NCBI RefSeq assembly: GCF_007655135.1
Contig: NC_045129.1
Location: forward strand, 22,232,274 to 22,296,273
DNA: 64,000 nucleotides
Direction of reading: 5' to 3'
From: Punica granatum
Taxonomy: Eukaryota > Streptophyta > Magnoliopsida > Myrtales > Lythraceae
In this document: in pieces, positions 1 through 12,700 of the stretch
Numbering within the stretch: the stretch's first letter is position 1
How the letters are laid out: each line of letters starts with the position of its first letter
Notes under the pieces: generated by a model
Seen by the model: the letters and a program-made list of their open reading frames with translations, nothing else
What the model was told of the DNA's origin: nothing
Databases searched by the model: none
Made by a program: the position numbers and the translations under genes

Positions 1-120
1 TTCGACCTGTTGTTTACGACATAAACAAGAACCTTAGTATAACTGACATCAACCCGTTGTTTATTGCGAAACAAGAACCTCGGTATAGGAAGACGCCACA
101 AACGGTGGTGGAAAGCCATT

Positions 121-691
121 TGATAAGTCATTGATGAACGCAACGAAAAATTCCGATAAGTTCGAATTAGCTCTTCAAGAACCAAAGAGAATACTCTCAC
201 GATTTTCTGAATGTTCATTTTTCTTAAAAATTGACAAGATGAGTATATATAGACTAAAATTAATTTCTAATCTGGCCATGTCTCATCGTAAAGTAAGGAA
301 AATAAAATCTAAAGTATTTATAGAGATATAACTTAATCTATAAAGATATGAAATCTAAATATTCCTAGAATATCTCCATCAGATTTAAACTTTAAACAAA
401 TCTAATAATATCCTCTCTTGATCTTCAACAAATATTCTAGAAACTTCTAGAAAATGCCATTATCATGGGCTAGTCCAGACTTGGCTGAAATCTTCTAGAA
501 CTTGAATCATGTTTATGCATCTTTGTTGATCACGTGGTTCATGTCCAATGGGCCTCCACGAATTTGCTTGAGCTCAAACCTCTTGAATCAGGCCGTTGAA
601 TTCATCTTTAAACTTCTTTGCTCATGCTCGCATAACCGGTCCAATTGAAACTTGAATTGGATCCCTTGAAGTCGTGCTACGATTTGCATCA
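121..691 (-). repeat. LTR-like remnant (gypsy type)
   Basis: The segment begins TGATAAGTCATTG and ends GATTTGCATCA, so it has the same TGAT...ATCA ends as the LTRs of the gypsy elements at 4361-7609 and 40048-50120. Read on the minus strand it would be an LTR of about 570 bp. I see no target-site duplication (flanks CCATT and TAAAT), no primer-binding site on the left and no polypurine tract on the right. It is therefore a remnant or recombined copy at best. To its left, 1-110 holds two diverged copies of a roughly 46-bp repeat with the core AAACAAGAACC. Confidence 0.35.
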
Positions 692-2049
692 TAAATCATC
701 TGGGTACGTAAAACGAATAGTTAGTATCAACACGACCAAGTTTTAAGATTGGTTTTCATCTCTGAGATATCTCATGCCCCTTCTCCTATTTGGTGCAATA
801 GATCGACATCATACCGGATGGAGAGAAAAAAGAAATTCAAAGATCATCTAGCTATAATAGAGCGTTGAATTACTAGGCGCATGACCTTTCTCAACTTGGG
901 TTCAATTTAGGCTGTGATGCTCTTACTATTTTAGGGATACCCTTGTAATGACGTTTCCTATGATGTTCCTTACTATTTGCAATAAATTCAGTGTTACTCA
1001 TTAAAAAAAATGAATGGATAAGATTGAACATTTGATGGTATTTATGGAGATGCTGGAGCGGAAAATTCTAACCTGACACGGTGTAAGGGTGTCACTTTTG
1101 GTAGTTTAATTCAAGTAGTTAGTAATTGAGTTCAACTGTCTAATATTTTCACTATTTTACAAAATACTAAATACTTGAACTGAAAATAAAAATTAAAAAT
1201 AATTGTACTAAACACTTGATTGCACTACTAAATACTTAAACTGAAACAAGCAAATAGATCACCGTATCTCATTGTCACAGTGGACTGACCATATAACTGA
1301 AGATGCTACGGCTGTTTTGTAGCAACTGCCGTGCCCCTCGCATGAGATGGATAACATGCACTGAACTTTGCACCATTCCAACCCGGCGATCATAATCGAT
1401 ATGACACTCTCGAGATCTGAAAATTTCTGTTTACTACACAGTGAAAACAAGGTCCCACCTATACAATATATATGAGCTATAATAAAAATTGTGGAATCGA
1501 ATTTCGAAGCCTTGCCGGAGCGCGTCATTATGAGCGAATTGAGTGATGTAAGCTGAGGATGGCCAGAACCTTTCAAGCCGAACGGTAACGGTAAGCAAAC
1601 TTCGCTAATAATGCACACATAGTACACTACTTGACATAAATGGATAATGTTAAATATCATTGGTGTAAATTAAACGCATTTTATACACATAATATACGCA
1701 CATATGTTGATTCAAACGGTTCAATTTTTTTTCCCTTGAACAAAGTCTCGAATTCATCTTGTGAATATGGAGAAAATCCATAATTGAAAGAGTTTCACAT
1801 CTTAGTGGCCCGATTCAATTGGAACTAGATTAGTTGAAATTTATTAAAATTTTGAATATCAGAATGCACACTGAAAAATTTCTTCCTGTTATATCTAGAA
1901 ATTCAGTTTATCGATAAATTTAATGGAATAATAACTCATTTTATTATTGCAAGTGGAGTCATACTTCAAGGACCGGTTTGATTTGTTAAACGAAAAGGTA
2001 TTGAGGATCTGAATAGAATTATTACACAATATATCACATGATATCACTC
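692..2049. other. Intergenic, no gene recognised
   Basis: AT-rich sequence. The only long open frame (1259-1660, minus, 133 codons) has no domain I recognise and no convincing codon bias. I treat it as chance. Confidence 0.5.
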
Positions 2050-2425
2050 ATTTCTCAAATCTATCTTATGGTTTAAAAATTATTCAGAAAGGTCTATAGT
2101 TGACATCTGGTTCCAAATCTATCATGGCGTTAATTTCTCCGTCAACATTTAACGATGTTACTGACGTGAAAAGTAAGTGGGCCCATTATTGCCACTATGA
2201 CACTTTATTCGGGATATAGTTGAGAAAAAAAATTAAAATCATAAGATAGATTTGAGAAAAAATTAAAATCGTGGGATATGTTTGGAGCCTATTTACGTTT
2301 CATTAACGGATAAATTGATGACATGATATATTTGGAACTAGATATAAACTATACGCCTTTTTAGGTAATTTTTAAAGCATGTGATATATTTGAAAAAATA
2401 ATAAAACCATGAGATATATGGCGTA
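2050..2425. mobile_element. Degraded foldback MITE
   Basis: The two halves are inverted and imperfectly complementary. Left-arm words such as TGGTTCCAAATCTATCATG and TCCGTCAACATTTAACG reappear reverse-complemented around 2290-2345. The same phrases, with TAACGGTCGTGCTGACG, occur in the foldback element at 52568-52880, so both belong to one loose family. Ends and target duplication are not clear. Confidence 0.45.
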
Positions 2426-3908
2426 ATAACCCCGAATCTAAACAATACCCAATAATTGACGTATGGATGGAATAACAAATAAATTGAGGTGATACGACTT
2501 TCACATCCTGAATATACCGCTAAGTTATAAATGGGAGCCATCCAAATACATCTCGTGCTTGAATTTGGTACCTTTCAGTAATTGAGGGAAGAGTACCATG
2601 AAATGATTCACATCTGTCGATTATATAGGGGACTGAGTAATCGCTTGCAAGGAACCCTTCTCCTATTAAATAAGTCATATGAACCAAAGGGTTTTTAATC
2701 AAAACATATTAATGTGCCCTTTTTATTAAAAAATAAGAGTAATTGGATTTAAAAACAAGGTCTCAAGATAGCGGGCATCACGTTTCAAAACTCGTTTTAC
2801 ACGCGCGTTCCTAGAGAAGGAAATATTGTCAATTATCCCATATTGTTTTGAAAATAGGCATTGAAGCTAAAAATTAAGTATTTAACACTTGATGATTTAT
2901 CTATTTAATATCGAGAGTCTGTCTTCTTATGCGTGATCCCCGTGTGCCTTTTATTTGCTCTCTGATTCGAAACAATAGACTCAGCCCGAGCAGAAACGAG
3001 GTGCTTACAATTATAAGATGCAGAAAATCAATCACTTGATGATCTTTCTTGGCACCACATACGAACCATATTTCTGTGGCTTCTACTTCTTGTGAATCCT
3101 AGCAGGATACCATTCTCTCATAAGTCCCATTCGATGTGTCCCATTTGAATGCATCCCTACAATTTAGTATAATACAATGTACGCACTTTACTTCGGAAAT
3201 AGGATAGGATACATATCCCTCGATATTTGCTGAACTGGATGCCCATGTGGCGTCTTGACGCAGATCTGCTAATGTGGCGTCCATTTTATTCTTCATTTTT
3301 TTTCAAGCAACAAAAATAATTAAAAAATTAACCAAAAAAAAAGGAGAAAAGAATCAACAGAGGGGGAGGGCCGGTGTTTCTCGCCGAAGGACTGCACCCC
3401 CTGTGCGGGGTATCTGGTCGCATATCGAGCAGACATGGTCTACGATCTCGCTTGGGACCAGGGTGGCCTCAGGCGATCACCACATTACATCAGCTACTTG
3501 TACGGATAAATTTGGGGGTAATTCTCCCATCATCAAATCACGGGTTTATACGCATTGTAGTAAACTATAGTAGATGCACGTGAAATTTACCGAAATTTGT
3601 ATATATCATGTGGGACTGGGAATTCGTGCAGATTGTGGATATTGTATATTCAATTTAATTGTTGAAGGTTTACAAATTACATTAACGAATTTATTTCTAA
3701 CTAATTTTACATTTTTATGATTTTATTAATACTTTAAATTGAATATTCAAATTTTATAATGAATATGATGGCATGAGATATTTTACAATCAAATATAAAG
3801 TAATCATGCCATGGGAAATATTTTGAAATCTAAACTCAAAAAATAATATGAAAAAATGTCAACTTGAGTATATTTGTGTCTTTGGTGTTAGTTTTGATTC
3901 TTTCAAAG
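2426..3908. other. Intergenic, no gene recognised
   Basis: No feature could be supported. Short frames at 2520-2702, 3099-3296 and 3274-3583 have no recognisable domains. 3340-3500 is more GC-rich than its surroundings but matches nothing I know. Confidence 0.5.
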
Positions 3909-3919
3909 GAATTGCAAGA
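3909..3919 (+). repeat. LINE target-site duplication, left copy
   Basis: GAATTGCAAGA here is repeated exactly at 35234-35244, directly after the A-run that ends the LINE. This fixes both ends of the LINE in spite of 25 kb of later insertions. Confidence 0.88.
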
Positions 3920-4360
3920 AAGTGAAAACTGCCATCAAGACTCTCTCTCCTAAGTTGAGAGCTTCTCTCTCTAATCTTCCCTTAGTTGGAAGCTTCCTCT
4001 TATTCTTGTTTCTTCTGATCCTTCCCTTCTGCCTAGTTCTTTCTCTTGATCAACGTTCATTACTTTGCTTCCTTCTGTAAGGAAGGCTCTTCAAGACATC
4101 ACTCAACAACCTGCATCTTCCATCAATACGTTCTTAAGGCTCGAAATCACCTGCATCTTCCAGCTTTTATGAAGTCCAGCTACCACATCCCAAATCACCT
4201 CCAGCATCCAACTCTTGACAACAAGCAAAAATTCCGCCTCATTACTCCCCCAACTAATATTTTGTACATCCTCATAATGCCATTAACCACTACCATATCT
4301 AGCTCTAAATACAGCCATGCTTTACCTCCAGCTGATCACAGACACAACCAAAATCACTAC

Positions 4361-4907
4361 TGATAAGCTTACGAACCACAACTTGATAAGAAAAAATGGT
4401 GGAAAGTAGAACCAACAAAACTCACTCGATAAGATGACTCGCCACGAGTACGAAAAGTCGGGTTGATTCGCCACGCTCAAGGATGAACGATAAGAATCGG
4501 GGTTTTCGCCCCTAAACAAAGGACTTGTTTAGATAAGAAAAATAGAGGAAACGCTCTAGGCAATTTCATTCAAATATTCATCAAAGTCTGTTTGTTGTTC
4601 TCTTACAAAAAGGTGCATATTTATATAGAGGGGAGACACCCCCTTGACTCTAGAATAGGAAACTGATATTTAATCTCCTCTATATTACTTTCCTAATATA
4701 GAATAAGGTAATAATATGAAATAGGAAACTTAAGAATACTGACTCAAGCTAATATAGGAAATAATATCTAATTAAGGGAAACTATATTGTAGCAATATAG
4801 GAAACTTAATATCTAATTAAGCTAAATTCTTGTTCCGGAATCTTCTAGAATACGCATTTGGACCCAAAAATTCCAATACGAGTTGGGCTGCAATCTGAAG
4901 CACATCA
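4361..4907 (-). repeat. LTR (3' LTR in element orientation)
   Basis: 547 bp, TGATAAGCTT...GAAGCACATCA. It aligns along its whole length with 6577-7609 once the MITE is removed, with scattered substitutions and small indels. It is therefore older than the nearly identical Ogre LTR pair. Confidence 0.9.
4617..4630 (-). promoter_or_regulatory. Probable LTR TATA box
   Basis: On the minus strand this reads CTCTATATAAATAT, inside the LTR and about 260 bp before its 3' end. The same word is kept in the right LTR and in the solo LTR at about 40692-40705. It is a candidate core promoter from sequence only. Confidence 0.45.
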
Positions 4908-6478
4908 TCCCCTCTCGGTTGGAAAAAGACGCGTCCTCGAGTCTTCGTCAATCTTCTGTTGGTCTTCATGTGTGCGTTTCGGTTCTTTTTAGCTTGCCAC
5001 TTAATGACTAACTTTTCTGTACGAACTCTCTCTTGTAATTCCTCATAGATCAGATTCTTTGTTCTTCCTCGCCAATCAACTCTCTGGCTGGATTGCCCCT
5101 TCCTCAGCGGAGTCATGTGCGCTTCAGGTAGCTCAGGTTTCACTTGATGAAACACCATCGATAGATCTTGAATAGCAAATTCTTCCTGAAGTTCCTCTTG
5201 GGCTGAGCTTAAAATGGGTTCCTTCAGGACTTGCTTTGGAGAGTTTGACATCAGTACCTTCGGAATGTTCTCCAAGCACTCCCGTTGTTTTTCCAACTTT
5301 GATTCCAAACTCACGACCTGCTGAGCCTTGAGTTTCTCACCCTCATCAGCATATTTCACTTTCTCCTTACTCGTAACTCCACAAACATCTTCAATGGCCT
5401 CTTCAACTTCACTTTCGATAGCGTGAGGGGTCTGGATGGTCACCTCTCGCCAACTGGGGAATTCAGAGGTAAAGTGTCTGAATCCATGAAATTCAAGGCA
5501 CTTAATGTCTCGGCACTGAACAAGGGGTTGTGGATCAACCTCCTGCTCCTTCACCTTGGCCGACTCAGCTTGAGACTTGAGCGAGCCCTCAACTTCCTTT
5601 CGTGGCTCGTTCCACCTTGAGGTTGACCCTTGGGGTGTGGACCCAGCAATCACCAGCTTCAGGTTGAACACTTGTGGTATAGTTAGTTGGCCACGTTTCT
5701 GCTGCCTTCGGACCTTAACGGACAGCTTTATCACATCCTCTAGGGACACAAAAGGCTGTCGTTCGATCATATCCGCAATCTCCTTGTTTAGACCTCCTAA
5801 GAAACGCACAATGGTGGTCTCTTGAAACTCACACAGCTCACATCCCATGGTCAGCAGCTTGAATTCCTTAACATAAACTTCTACGGACATACCACACTGC
5901 CTAATACTTTGCAATTAAAGATAAAGTTGTTGCTTGTAGTACTCAAGCACAAATCTTCTATGCATAAGTCTCTTCATCTTCCACCAACTACGAATCTCAT
6001 TCTCGCCATCTCTCATTCGTTGTGCTTTTATGTTTTCCCACCAGAGATTCGCATAATCGGTGAACTCGAGGGTAATAAGTTGACACTTCTAGGCTTGGGA
6101 GTACTCACAGTATTCGAACACCTTATCGACGTGTAGGACCCACTCGAGGTACTCTTCAGGGGAACTCGTTCCTTTGAATTGCTGAATCTTCAGCTTGAGG
6201 TTGTTACCGACGCTCCTTTGCTCCCGTCGTTGAACCGGCTGCTCTTTTTCTTCTGGAAGTTCATACTCCCGGTCAACTTCATCTTCCACTTGAACATTCT
6301 GTCTGGGAACTCGATATGAACGTGGTAGAGCAGCACGCGCCAAGGCCAGTCGCTCAACAACTTGGGTCAGTTTATCGAGCCGTGCAAAAAGTTCGTCTTG
6401 CCCCTGCTGGAATCCAAGGAACTGGGCTTGGTTGAGTGTGAGTCCCCTCAGAACCTCATGGACGTTTTCCTCATCCAT
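4817..6478 (-). pseudogene. Gag-like protein fused to a pol C-terminal tail, with stops
   Basis: The minus-strand frame starts at ATG 6476-6478 (MDEENVHEVLRG) and stays in one frame to 4817. It is interrupted by stops at 6089-6091 and just before 5914. The N-terminal 130 residues include a helical region (QGQDELFARLDKL). Then comes the Retrotrans_gag-type core (LWWENIKAQRM... and FLGGLNKEIADMIERQPF, about 6060-5740). A degenerate CCHC-like region (CLEFHGFRHF) lies near 5480-5500. The last about 30 residues contain RVFFQPRGDDV, the kind of tail found at the end of gypsy pol, and run past the polypurine tract into the LTR. No protease, RT or integrase is present. Confidence 0.7.
4908..4918 (-). 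other. Polypurine tract of non-autonomous gypsy element
   Basis: On the minus strand CCGAGAGGGGA directly precedes the LTR start TGATGTGCTTC. A purine run here primes plus-strand DNA synthesis in LTR retrotransposons. Confidence 0.7.
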
Positions 6479-6562
6479 TGCGTTTCCCAGAATGATTCCT
6501 CACTAAACACTCGTGTGTACACTCCCTCATGTGTTTCAATCGGCCAACAAGAACATAACCTG

Positions 6563-6574
6563 GCTCTGATACCA
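6563..6574 (-). other. Primer-binding site (initiator tRNA-Met type)
   Basis: On the minus strand TGGTATCAGAGC follows the LTR end (TTATCA) after a 2-base spacer. This is the usual plant primer-binding sequence complementary to the 3' end of initiator methionine tRNA. It fixes the element's orientation. Confidence 0.88.
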
Positions 6575-6576
6575 AA

Positions 6577-7609
6577 TGATAAGCTCACGAACCAGAACTT
6601 GATAAAAAAAATGGTGGAGGGTAGAACCAACAAAACTCACTCGATAAGATGACTCGCCACGAATAAGAAAAGTCGGGTTGATTCGCCACGCTCAAGGATG
6701 AACGATAAAAATCGGGGTTTTCGCCATTAAACAAGGGACTTGTTTAGATAAGAAAAATAGAGGAAACGCTCTAGGCAATTTCATTCAAATATTCATCAAA
6801 GTCTGTATGTTGTTCTCTTACAAAAAGGTGGATATTTATATAGAGGGAAGATACCCCGCTTGACTCTAGAATAGGAAACTGATATTTAATCTCCTCTAGA
6901 TTACTTTCATAAAATAGAATAAGGTAATATATGAAGGGGTAATTACACTGGTGGTCCAAAAAGTTTCACTAATATATCAAATTGGTCCAAAAAGTTTTTT
7001 TTGCTACTTGATGGTACAAAATATTTCAAAAGTGTAATATGATAGTACAAACCGTTATCTCACCATTGACACCGTCAAGCGAAGCTGACGTGGCCGAAAC
7101 CTAACCGACATGTGGCTCTGATATGTTTTTAGGAGTTGGTGGAACGTTACATGATGGTTCAAACTCTTTTGAAGTTGTCACTTAATGGTCCAAAATGTTT
7201 TACAAATGTAACATAATGATACAAAATATTTCTTTAATTAACTTAAAGGTCCACCCATGTCAATGGCGAGATGACGACGTCAATGGCGAGATAACGGTTT
7301 GTACTATCATATTACACTTTTAAAATATTTCGTACTATCAAGTAGCAAAAAAAATTTTTTGGGCCAACTTCATACATTAGTGAAACTTTTTGGACCACCA
7401 ATGTAATTACCCCTAATATGAAATATGAAACTTAAGACTACCGACTCAAGCTAATATAGGAAATAATATCTAATTAAGGGGAACTCTATCGTAGCAATAT
7501 AGGAAACTTAATATCTAATTAAGCTAAATTCTTTTTCCGGAATCTTCTAGAATACACGTTTGGATCCGAAAATTCGAATACGAGTTGGGCTGCAATCTGA
7601 AGCACATCA
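6577..7609 (-). repeat. LTR (5' LTR in element orientation), containing a MITE
   Basis: Partner of 4361-4907. It starts TGATAAGCTC and ends GAAGCACATCA. Its extra length is the MITE at 6936-7413, which the partner LTR lacks, so the MITE arrived after the retrotransposon. Confidence 0.9.
6936..7413. mobile_element. Mutator-type MITE nested in an LTR
   Basis: The ends are GGGGTAATTACACTGGTGG and its near-perfect inverted copy. The inverted match continues inward for more than 100 bp. Compared with the empty partner LTR (about 4704-4720) the duplicated target is the 9-bp TAATATGAA, with one base lost in the left copy. The related copy at 58281-58707 has a perfect 9-bp duplication. The 9-bp target and long inverted repeats point to a MULE-mobilised MITE. 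It has no coding capacity. Confidence 0.85.
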
Positions 7610-9756
7610 ACTATTCACCTGCCACCCCCAAAACGCTCCTGCAACCCCAAGACACCCCTCTACCGCCAATGGAACCTGCAGAATACCCCACCGCAAATCT
7701 TGATGGCTCCCTCTCTGAGTTTTTCAGCTCACAAATGTCCATGTCTAAAACTCAAGATGCCCTGAAGCTAAAGACAAACGCTGAAGAACTACCCGAATCC
7801 ATTCATTTAACTCTTCTCATCAAGCCTTTTGGCTTCAAGCCCCCCCCTCCAAAAGCAGTCATCCCTCGCCTCCTGCAAGCATGGATCATAAAAAAAGGAG
7901 TCACAGTTTCACCAAAGAGGTATTCAAAAGACATTCTTGTCTGCCTCTTCAAAGATAAAAGAGACATGACCTACGTGGAAAAGGATCGTGCTTGGTCAGT
8001 CCAAGGAGCTCACATGATGTTAGCTTGCTGGGACAAGGGGCTTGCGCTGGAGGAAGTCACATTCGACTCAGTCACCTTTTGGATTCAAATCATAGGCATT
8101 CCCCCCGAACTTCTCTCCAAAAGAAACATCACTAAGCTTGCAGCAAGGGCAGGGGAGGTCTTGGAGATTGACTGGAAAGACACACCGTCTCTTCCAAAAT
8201 GGTATGTCACCCCCCGTGCCCTAGTGTCATGGTCCCTATCTCGAAGCCCTTATGCCCCGGTCTCAACAGAAAGAACGGAGCTCCAACCTGGGCCTACTTC
8301 AAGTATGAGCACCTCTGAACTTTCTTCTACGATTGCGGCCTACTGGGGCACGATCAAGCTCACTGCTCATCTGAATCCCCTTCACCCCCAAATCTATATG
8401 GTCCTTGGCTCAGATTCGACAACCAGAACGACCTACTGCTGCCCTTCACTGCATCATTATCGCCACCGCCATCTTCCCCACCTCCACACTCCCCCGAATC
8501 GAATCCAACCGACTCACCCTACCAGAAAAGGCCGGATCCCCAAAAACTAGGGCTCGATGTCAATCTCAATCAGGAAAACAGTAAAGCCCCTCTGCCCGAT
8601 GACTGCGACAACGACAACTCAATGCAAAGCCAGACTGCAAGTGGAAGGTTCGCGGCTCAAAAGCTACTTACCGTTGGAGTCCAAAAGGGGAAAGAAGCCG
8701 ATTGCGCCGACTCAAGCTTCCTGCGCCGGGGGAATTTCGATCCAAGAAGGAGAGCCCCTACTGAAGCCTATGCAGTCCCCATCTCCACAGACACCCTTTA
8801 CTCGGGCTTAATTGATGATCAAGCCCAGGCCGAAGCCCAGTTCCTTTTGACAGCCCGCAACGCCCATTACGCAGCCCAGTACCTAAGGCCAGTTCGAAGC
8901 CCAAATGAGACCCATCAACAATATCACCCACAGCCCGAGCAAGGACGAAGCCCATTCCCTTATCAGGGCCCAGCGAAGGCCACCGCCCAAGAAACACCAT
9001 CAGCAACATCAATTTCCATAACTCCATTCCCGGGAAAAAAAAAGGAAGAATGAAATGGCACTGGAAGATTTCATCGAGATATCAGCACCTTACTCCAGAA
9101 TCCTTAATAAGATGGCGAGAACTATGGGAGAAGAGATGCAAAGAGAATGGATAATGAGACAAGCAATGGATACGGACGAGGGATATATCCAAAGCAACAA
9201 TTGGGTTGAGAATCAGCAAGTGCCACAATCGGAGCCCCGGTTCTTTGTTGATGAAAAGGAAGATGAAATTACTCCCGAGGATGTCCAAATGGCCGAGGAG
9301 GCGGGCCTTATCAAGCCCCCAACAAAGCCATGAGTCTACTGGCTTGGAACTGTCGGGGCATGAGGGGAGAACCGACAGTTCGTGCTCTACGTCTCCTCGT
9401 TCGGAAGCACCGGCCTAGTATGATTTTTATTTCTGAAACAAAGTCTAGCTCCAGACACTGCAGTAAGATAGCACAACGGTGCAACCTCGATGGCATCTTC
9501 ACAGTTGACTCCACAAACGCAACGGGCGGCCTCTGTTTGCTATGGAATACTGAACTCAAGGTAACAATTCTCAAGTCTTCTCCTCATTATATCCATGCTT
9601 CAATTGAACATCATGTGCTACCTACCACATGGATCCTCACAGCAGTTTATGGCCCTCCATACATGCACGCAAAACTAGCTTTTTGGACTGAATTAACTGA
9701 TATTGCCAATTCTATTAATAGTCCTTGGCTGATTGTGGGGGATTTTAATGAAATTT

Positions 9757-9761
9757 GTGCT
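9757..9761 (+). repeat. Target-site duplication of the Ogre-type element, left copy
   Basis: GTGCT directly before the left LTR, repeated exactly at 31553-31557 after the right LTR. A 5-bp duplication is standard for Ty3/gypsy integrase. Confidence 0.92.
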
Positions 9762-12700
9762 TGTGCGCACCCGAATTTAATCTCGTCGGGGCACGCATGC
9801 GCGCGCCTAAGCAAACGCGGCTTGGGAGTGTCCGCCTTCCCGGGGACGCGCGACGGATGCACGTGAGAAGGAGTCGCCACTTGCCACTTTACGACCCGAA
9901 GGTCGAGGGCCGGCAAGTTACCCGGGTCTAGGGGTACGGGGTACACCTAAATGCTAAGGCAATGGTCGTACGGAACCGAAAATTCCGAATTCGGGGGTTC
10001 TATTAAGTGCGGGCCTATATCTCGCACGCCCTTTTGGTACTCTAGCTTGCTAGGCTTGCCGTTTTGTTTATTTACCGCGTGAATTAGAGTTGCGCTCGAC
10101 TCGCCCGTTTTGACACCGTAAATTCGATGAATTGATCAAGTTGGGCCAAGAGTCCGAAAGATGAGTAGGCTTATGCGTCGAGGAATCGGTTCACTATCTT
10201 AGAGTTACAGTTCATCCAACCGTGATGGTCGATTCCCTGCGTGAACCGAAACTGCGAGTACCCAAGCTTACTCACCCTTAGGTGGCGATAGACCAACTTG
10301 ACTGGTTCGACACTCGGACCTCTCGCTCGCCGATCGGGGATCCTTACAATTGAATGAATGAATACACAAATAAAGTTCTCGCAATGTTCTCTCAACTAAT
10401 TATAAGGTATAACTGAATAAGTAAATGGATCCCGATCGGTTTGCATTGGGCCAATATTCCGCTCCAGCTTACCGAGTATTTTGGAATAACCGATGAATAA
10501 ATTAAGGCAACGCGGGCTCGAAGAGCCGGGGGTCGGGTCCGATCGATCCAACGGTCTTTGGGAGAACCGGTCGGTTCTCACTGTATCCGATGGACCAATC
10601 GAGCTCCCGGGTGATATCTAAACCCGTTTTACGCACTCAAGCCAAATCCGCCTTCCACATAGGCCGCATTCGGAGTGTGACGGTGAATCGAGGCTAGATC
10701 CCATTCCGCACTCGGGTTGCACGCTCTCGGTGAGTTAAGAGGCGTTGGACCTCGTGTTCGGTGATTTGGGGCGTTGGACCCCGTGCAACACGTGACCTAT
10801 GGGTTCGGGCCCGAACCGCAATAAATTATCATATGCAACGACAAAACAGAAAAAAACTAATAAAAAAACTGACACAATACAGGCAATAACTGACAACCGT
10901 CGGTGGATACAGACAAGTGGTGTATTAAGTCGACTGTACGTGATTTAATCAGTTATTAATCGGGGTTGATTAGCAAACAATGTAACTAGCCTAGACAAAC
11001 ATAGATGGTGGATTATAATGGGGTTCTAAGCCAATTACATACGTGTGTTTGTTTTAAGACTCTTATTCAGTTAAGTGTCACTGCGGTTTCACCGAATTAG
11101 CCAAACTCGTATTTTGACTCTAGATTGGAATTTATCATTCCGCCTATCCATTATCTAGGGTTTGATTAGGTCGGGTATATGATTAGTCCGGTTCCTTGTG
11201 TTTTGTAATTGAAATAACATGCTCCCCACCAAATCTACGATAGGAAGATAGAAACGCCGAAAGTGGACGGAATGGGCCGTGCGAATGAGACTCGTACCCG
11301 GATGGGTAGCCCTTTTTCGTCCATAGATCGAGGCATTTCCGGCTCCCTAACCCTAGGGTATCGGTGAATCACGGAATGACGATTATGCCCTTGGATAATG
11401 AAATTTCAATGTTCATGTATAAATTGGAGACCGCGTCACACGAAGGAGCCTAAGAAGAACTCTCGTGCCCCGACTCGGGCCCGGACTCGAGTCATGGCAC
11501 GTGAGTACTCCCTAGACATCAATTCTATTCGTGTTACACGACTCGGTATTTTGAAATTGTAGGCTTTTCAAGGAAAAGGGCATCCCCGCCGTTCCATGAA
11601 CCATCGATGCGTTTACGACTTAATAATCAATTTGTCCAATTATTTAGTCCAAATGATTTGATTAACCGAATGACACGTCTCGTTTATCCCATTTGTGAGA
11701 TTCTTCGATATTTATTATTTCATGTCTCGATTATGGTTTTGGCGGGTGATATCAGGGTCTAACATGTGGAATAAGTAATAAGCGTATAGACAACAATTAA
11801 AGGGAAGCGTAATCACAAACAATTCCAAGGATCGACTTTGGAATGATGGAGAGGCCAACCGAGACTCCCAAAGGGTCACGGGTGATTCGGCCACCTTTCG
11901 AGGGGGAATGGCCGAATACTCCTTGACCCGATTCGAGTTTCGGTGGGTCTTTCACACCGTTCCTAATCGTCCCTCGCATGTAACAAATAACACATACGTG
12001 ATAATAACACACATTTTACTAAATCGACGTCGACACGATCCCGATCCGCACAAATGAACATGTGAGACACTCAAAGAACATCATATACACAAAATCAACA
12101 AACAACATTGGCTCATTTCATGATAATCTTAGGAATAATGCACGGGAGACACACGGCATCACGAAGCTAAGAGCCCCAAGGCTTCGGGTGGGTCAAGGGA
12201 CCTCTCGGCCCCCTTGCAAGGGTGGCGGCCATGAGCTTCCCTTGACACAACCGACTCTCTTTTGGGTCTCTCACGCCTAGATGCCGAGTCTTCCCGTCAT
12301 GCACGTATATTGTGGTCACGGTTAGAGACAAAGAAGTGTAGGGAGCAACGAATTTCGGGGCGGAAGAACTTCCCGTGCGTCCGTGAGGGGCAAGGGGACT
12401 CTCGGCCACCCCTTTGGGGGGGGGGGGGGTGGCCGTGAGTTCCCGTGACCCTTATGGACCACGAGGGGCTCTCCAACCTCGAAATAGACCGTCTCCCATC
12501 ATAGCATGCATACTCATACGACGTTCGGACGTGACAAAGGAAACAAAACGAAAAAAAACATGTGACGATGCATGGATTTGCATGGCAATATGGATCCGAG
12601 AGAAAAAAAAAAAAGACTTTCACGCATTCGCCCCTTTGAAACGCACGGACACCTCATACAAGCAAAGATCGGAGGTCCTAGCTTATCTAAGTTGAAGATG

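Larger units (their letters stand above)
4361..7609 (-). mobile_element. Non-autonomous Ty3/gypsy-like LTR element with a gag/pol-tail ORF
   Basis: Two direct LTRs (4361-4907 and 6577-7609, the latter enlarged by a MITE) flank about 1.67 kb of internal DNA. The element reads on the minus strand. A TGGTATCAGAGC primer-binding site lies next to the right LTR and a purine tract next to the left LTR. Flanks are ACTAC (4356-4360) and ACTAT (7610-7614), a 5-bp duplication with one mismatch. It encodes only a gag-like protein fused to what looks like the end of pol. Protease, RT and integrase are absent, so it must have depended on a helper element. A solo LTR of the same family lies at 40413-40962. 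Confidence 0.88.
4169..9333 (+). pseudogene. LINE ORF1 (DUF4283/zinc-knuckle RNA-binding protein), broken
   Basis: ORF1 proteins of plant L1s bind the element RNA. The frame begins upstream of the inserted LTR element (in-frame ATGs at 4169 and 4277). It runs to the insertion at 4360 and continues in the same frame after 7614. The DUF4283-like part is at about 7740-8230, with motifs such as RAWSVQGAHMMLACWDKG and FWIQIIGIPPELLS. A frameshift near 8220-8260 is followed by a knuckle at about 8310-8360, YDCGLLGHDQAHC, in which the first zinc cysteine reads Phe. Further frame changes precede an acidic C-terminus (9055-9333). Its TGA overlaps the ORF2 start as ATGA. ORF1 is a pseudogene because of the insertion, the frameshifts and an in-frame TGA just before the knuckle. 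Confidence 0.75.

Noticed and set aside
1259..1660. 133-codon minus-strand frame as a small gene
   Set aside because: No recognised domain, no supporting context, and AT-rich DNA with many similar chance frames.
7585..7671. ORF1 beginning at 7585
   Set aside because: 7585-7609 is LTR sequence. The LINE frame comes from upstream of 4361 across the insertion.
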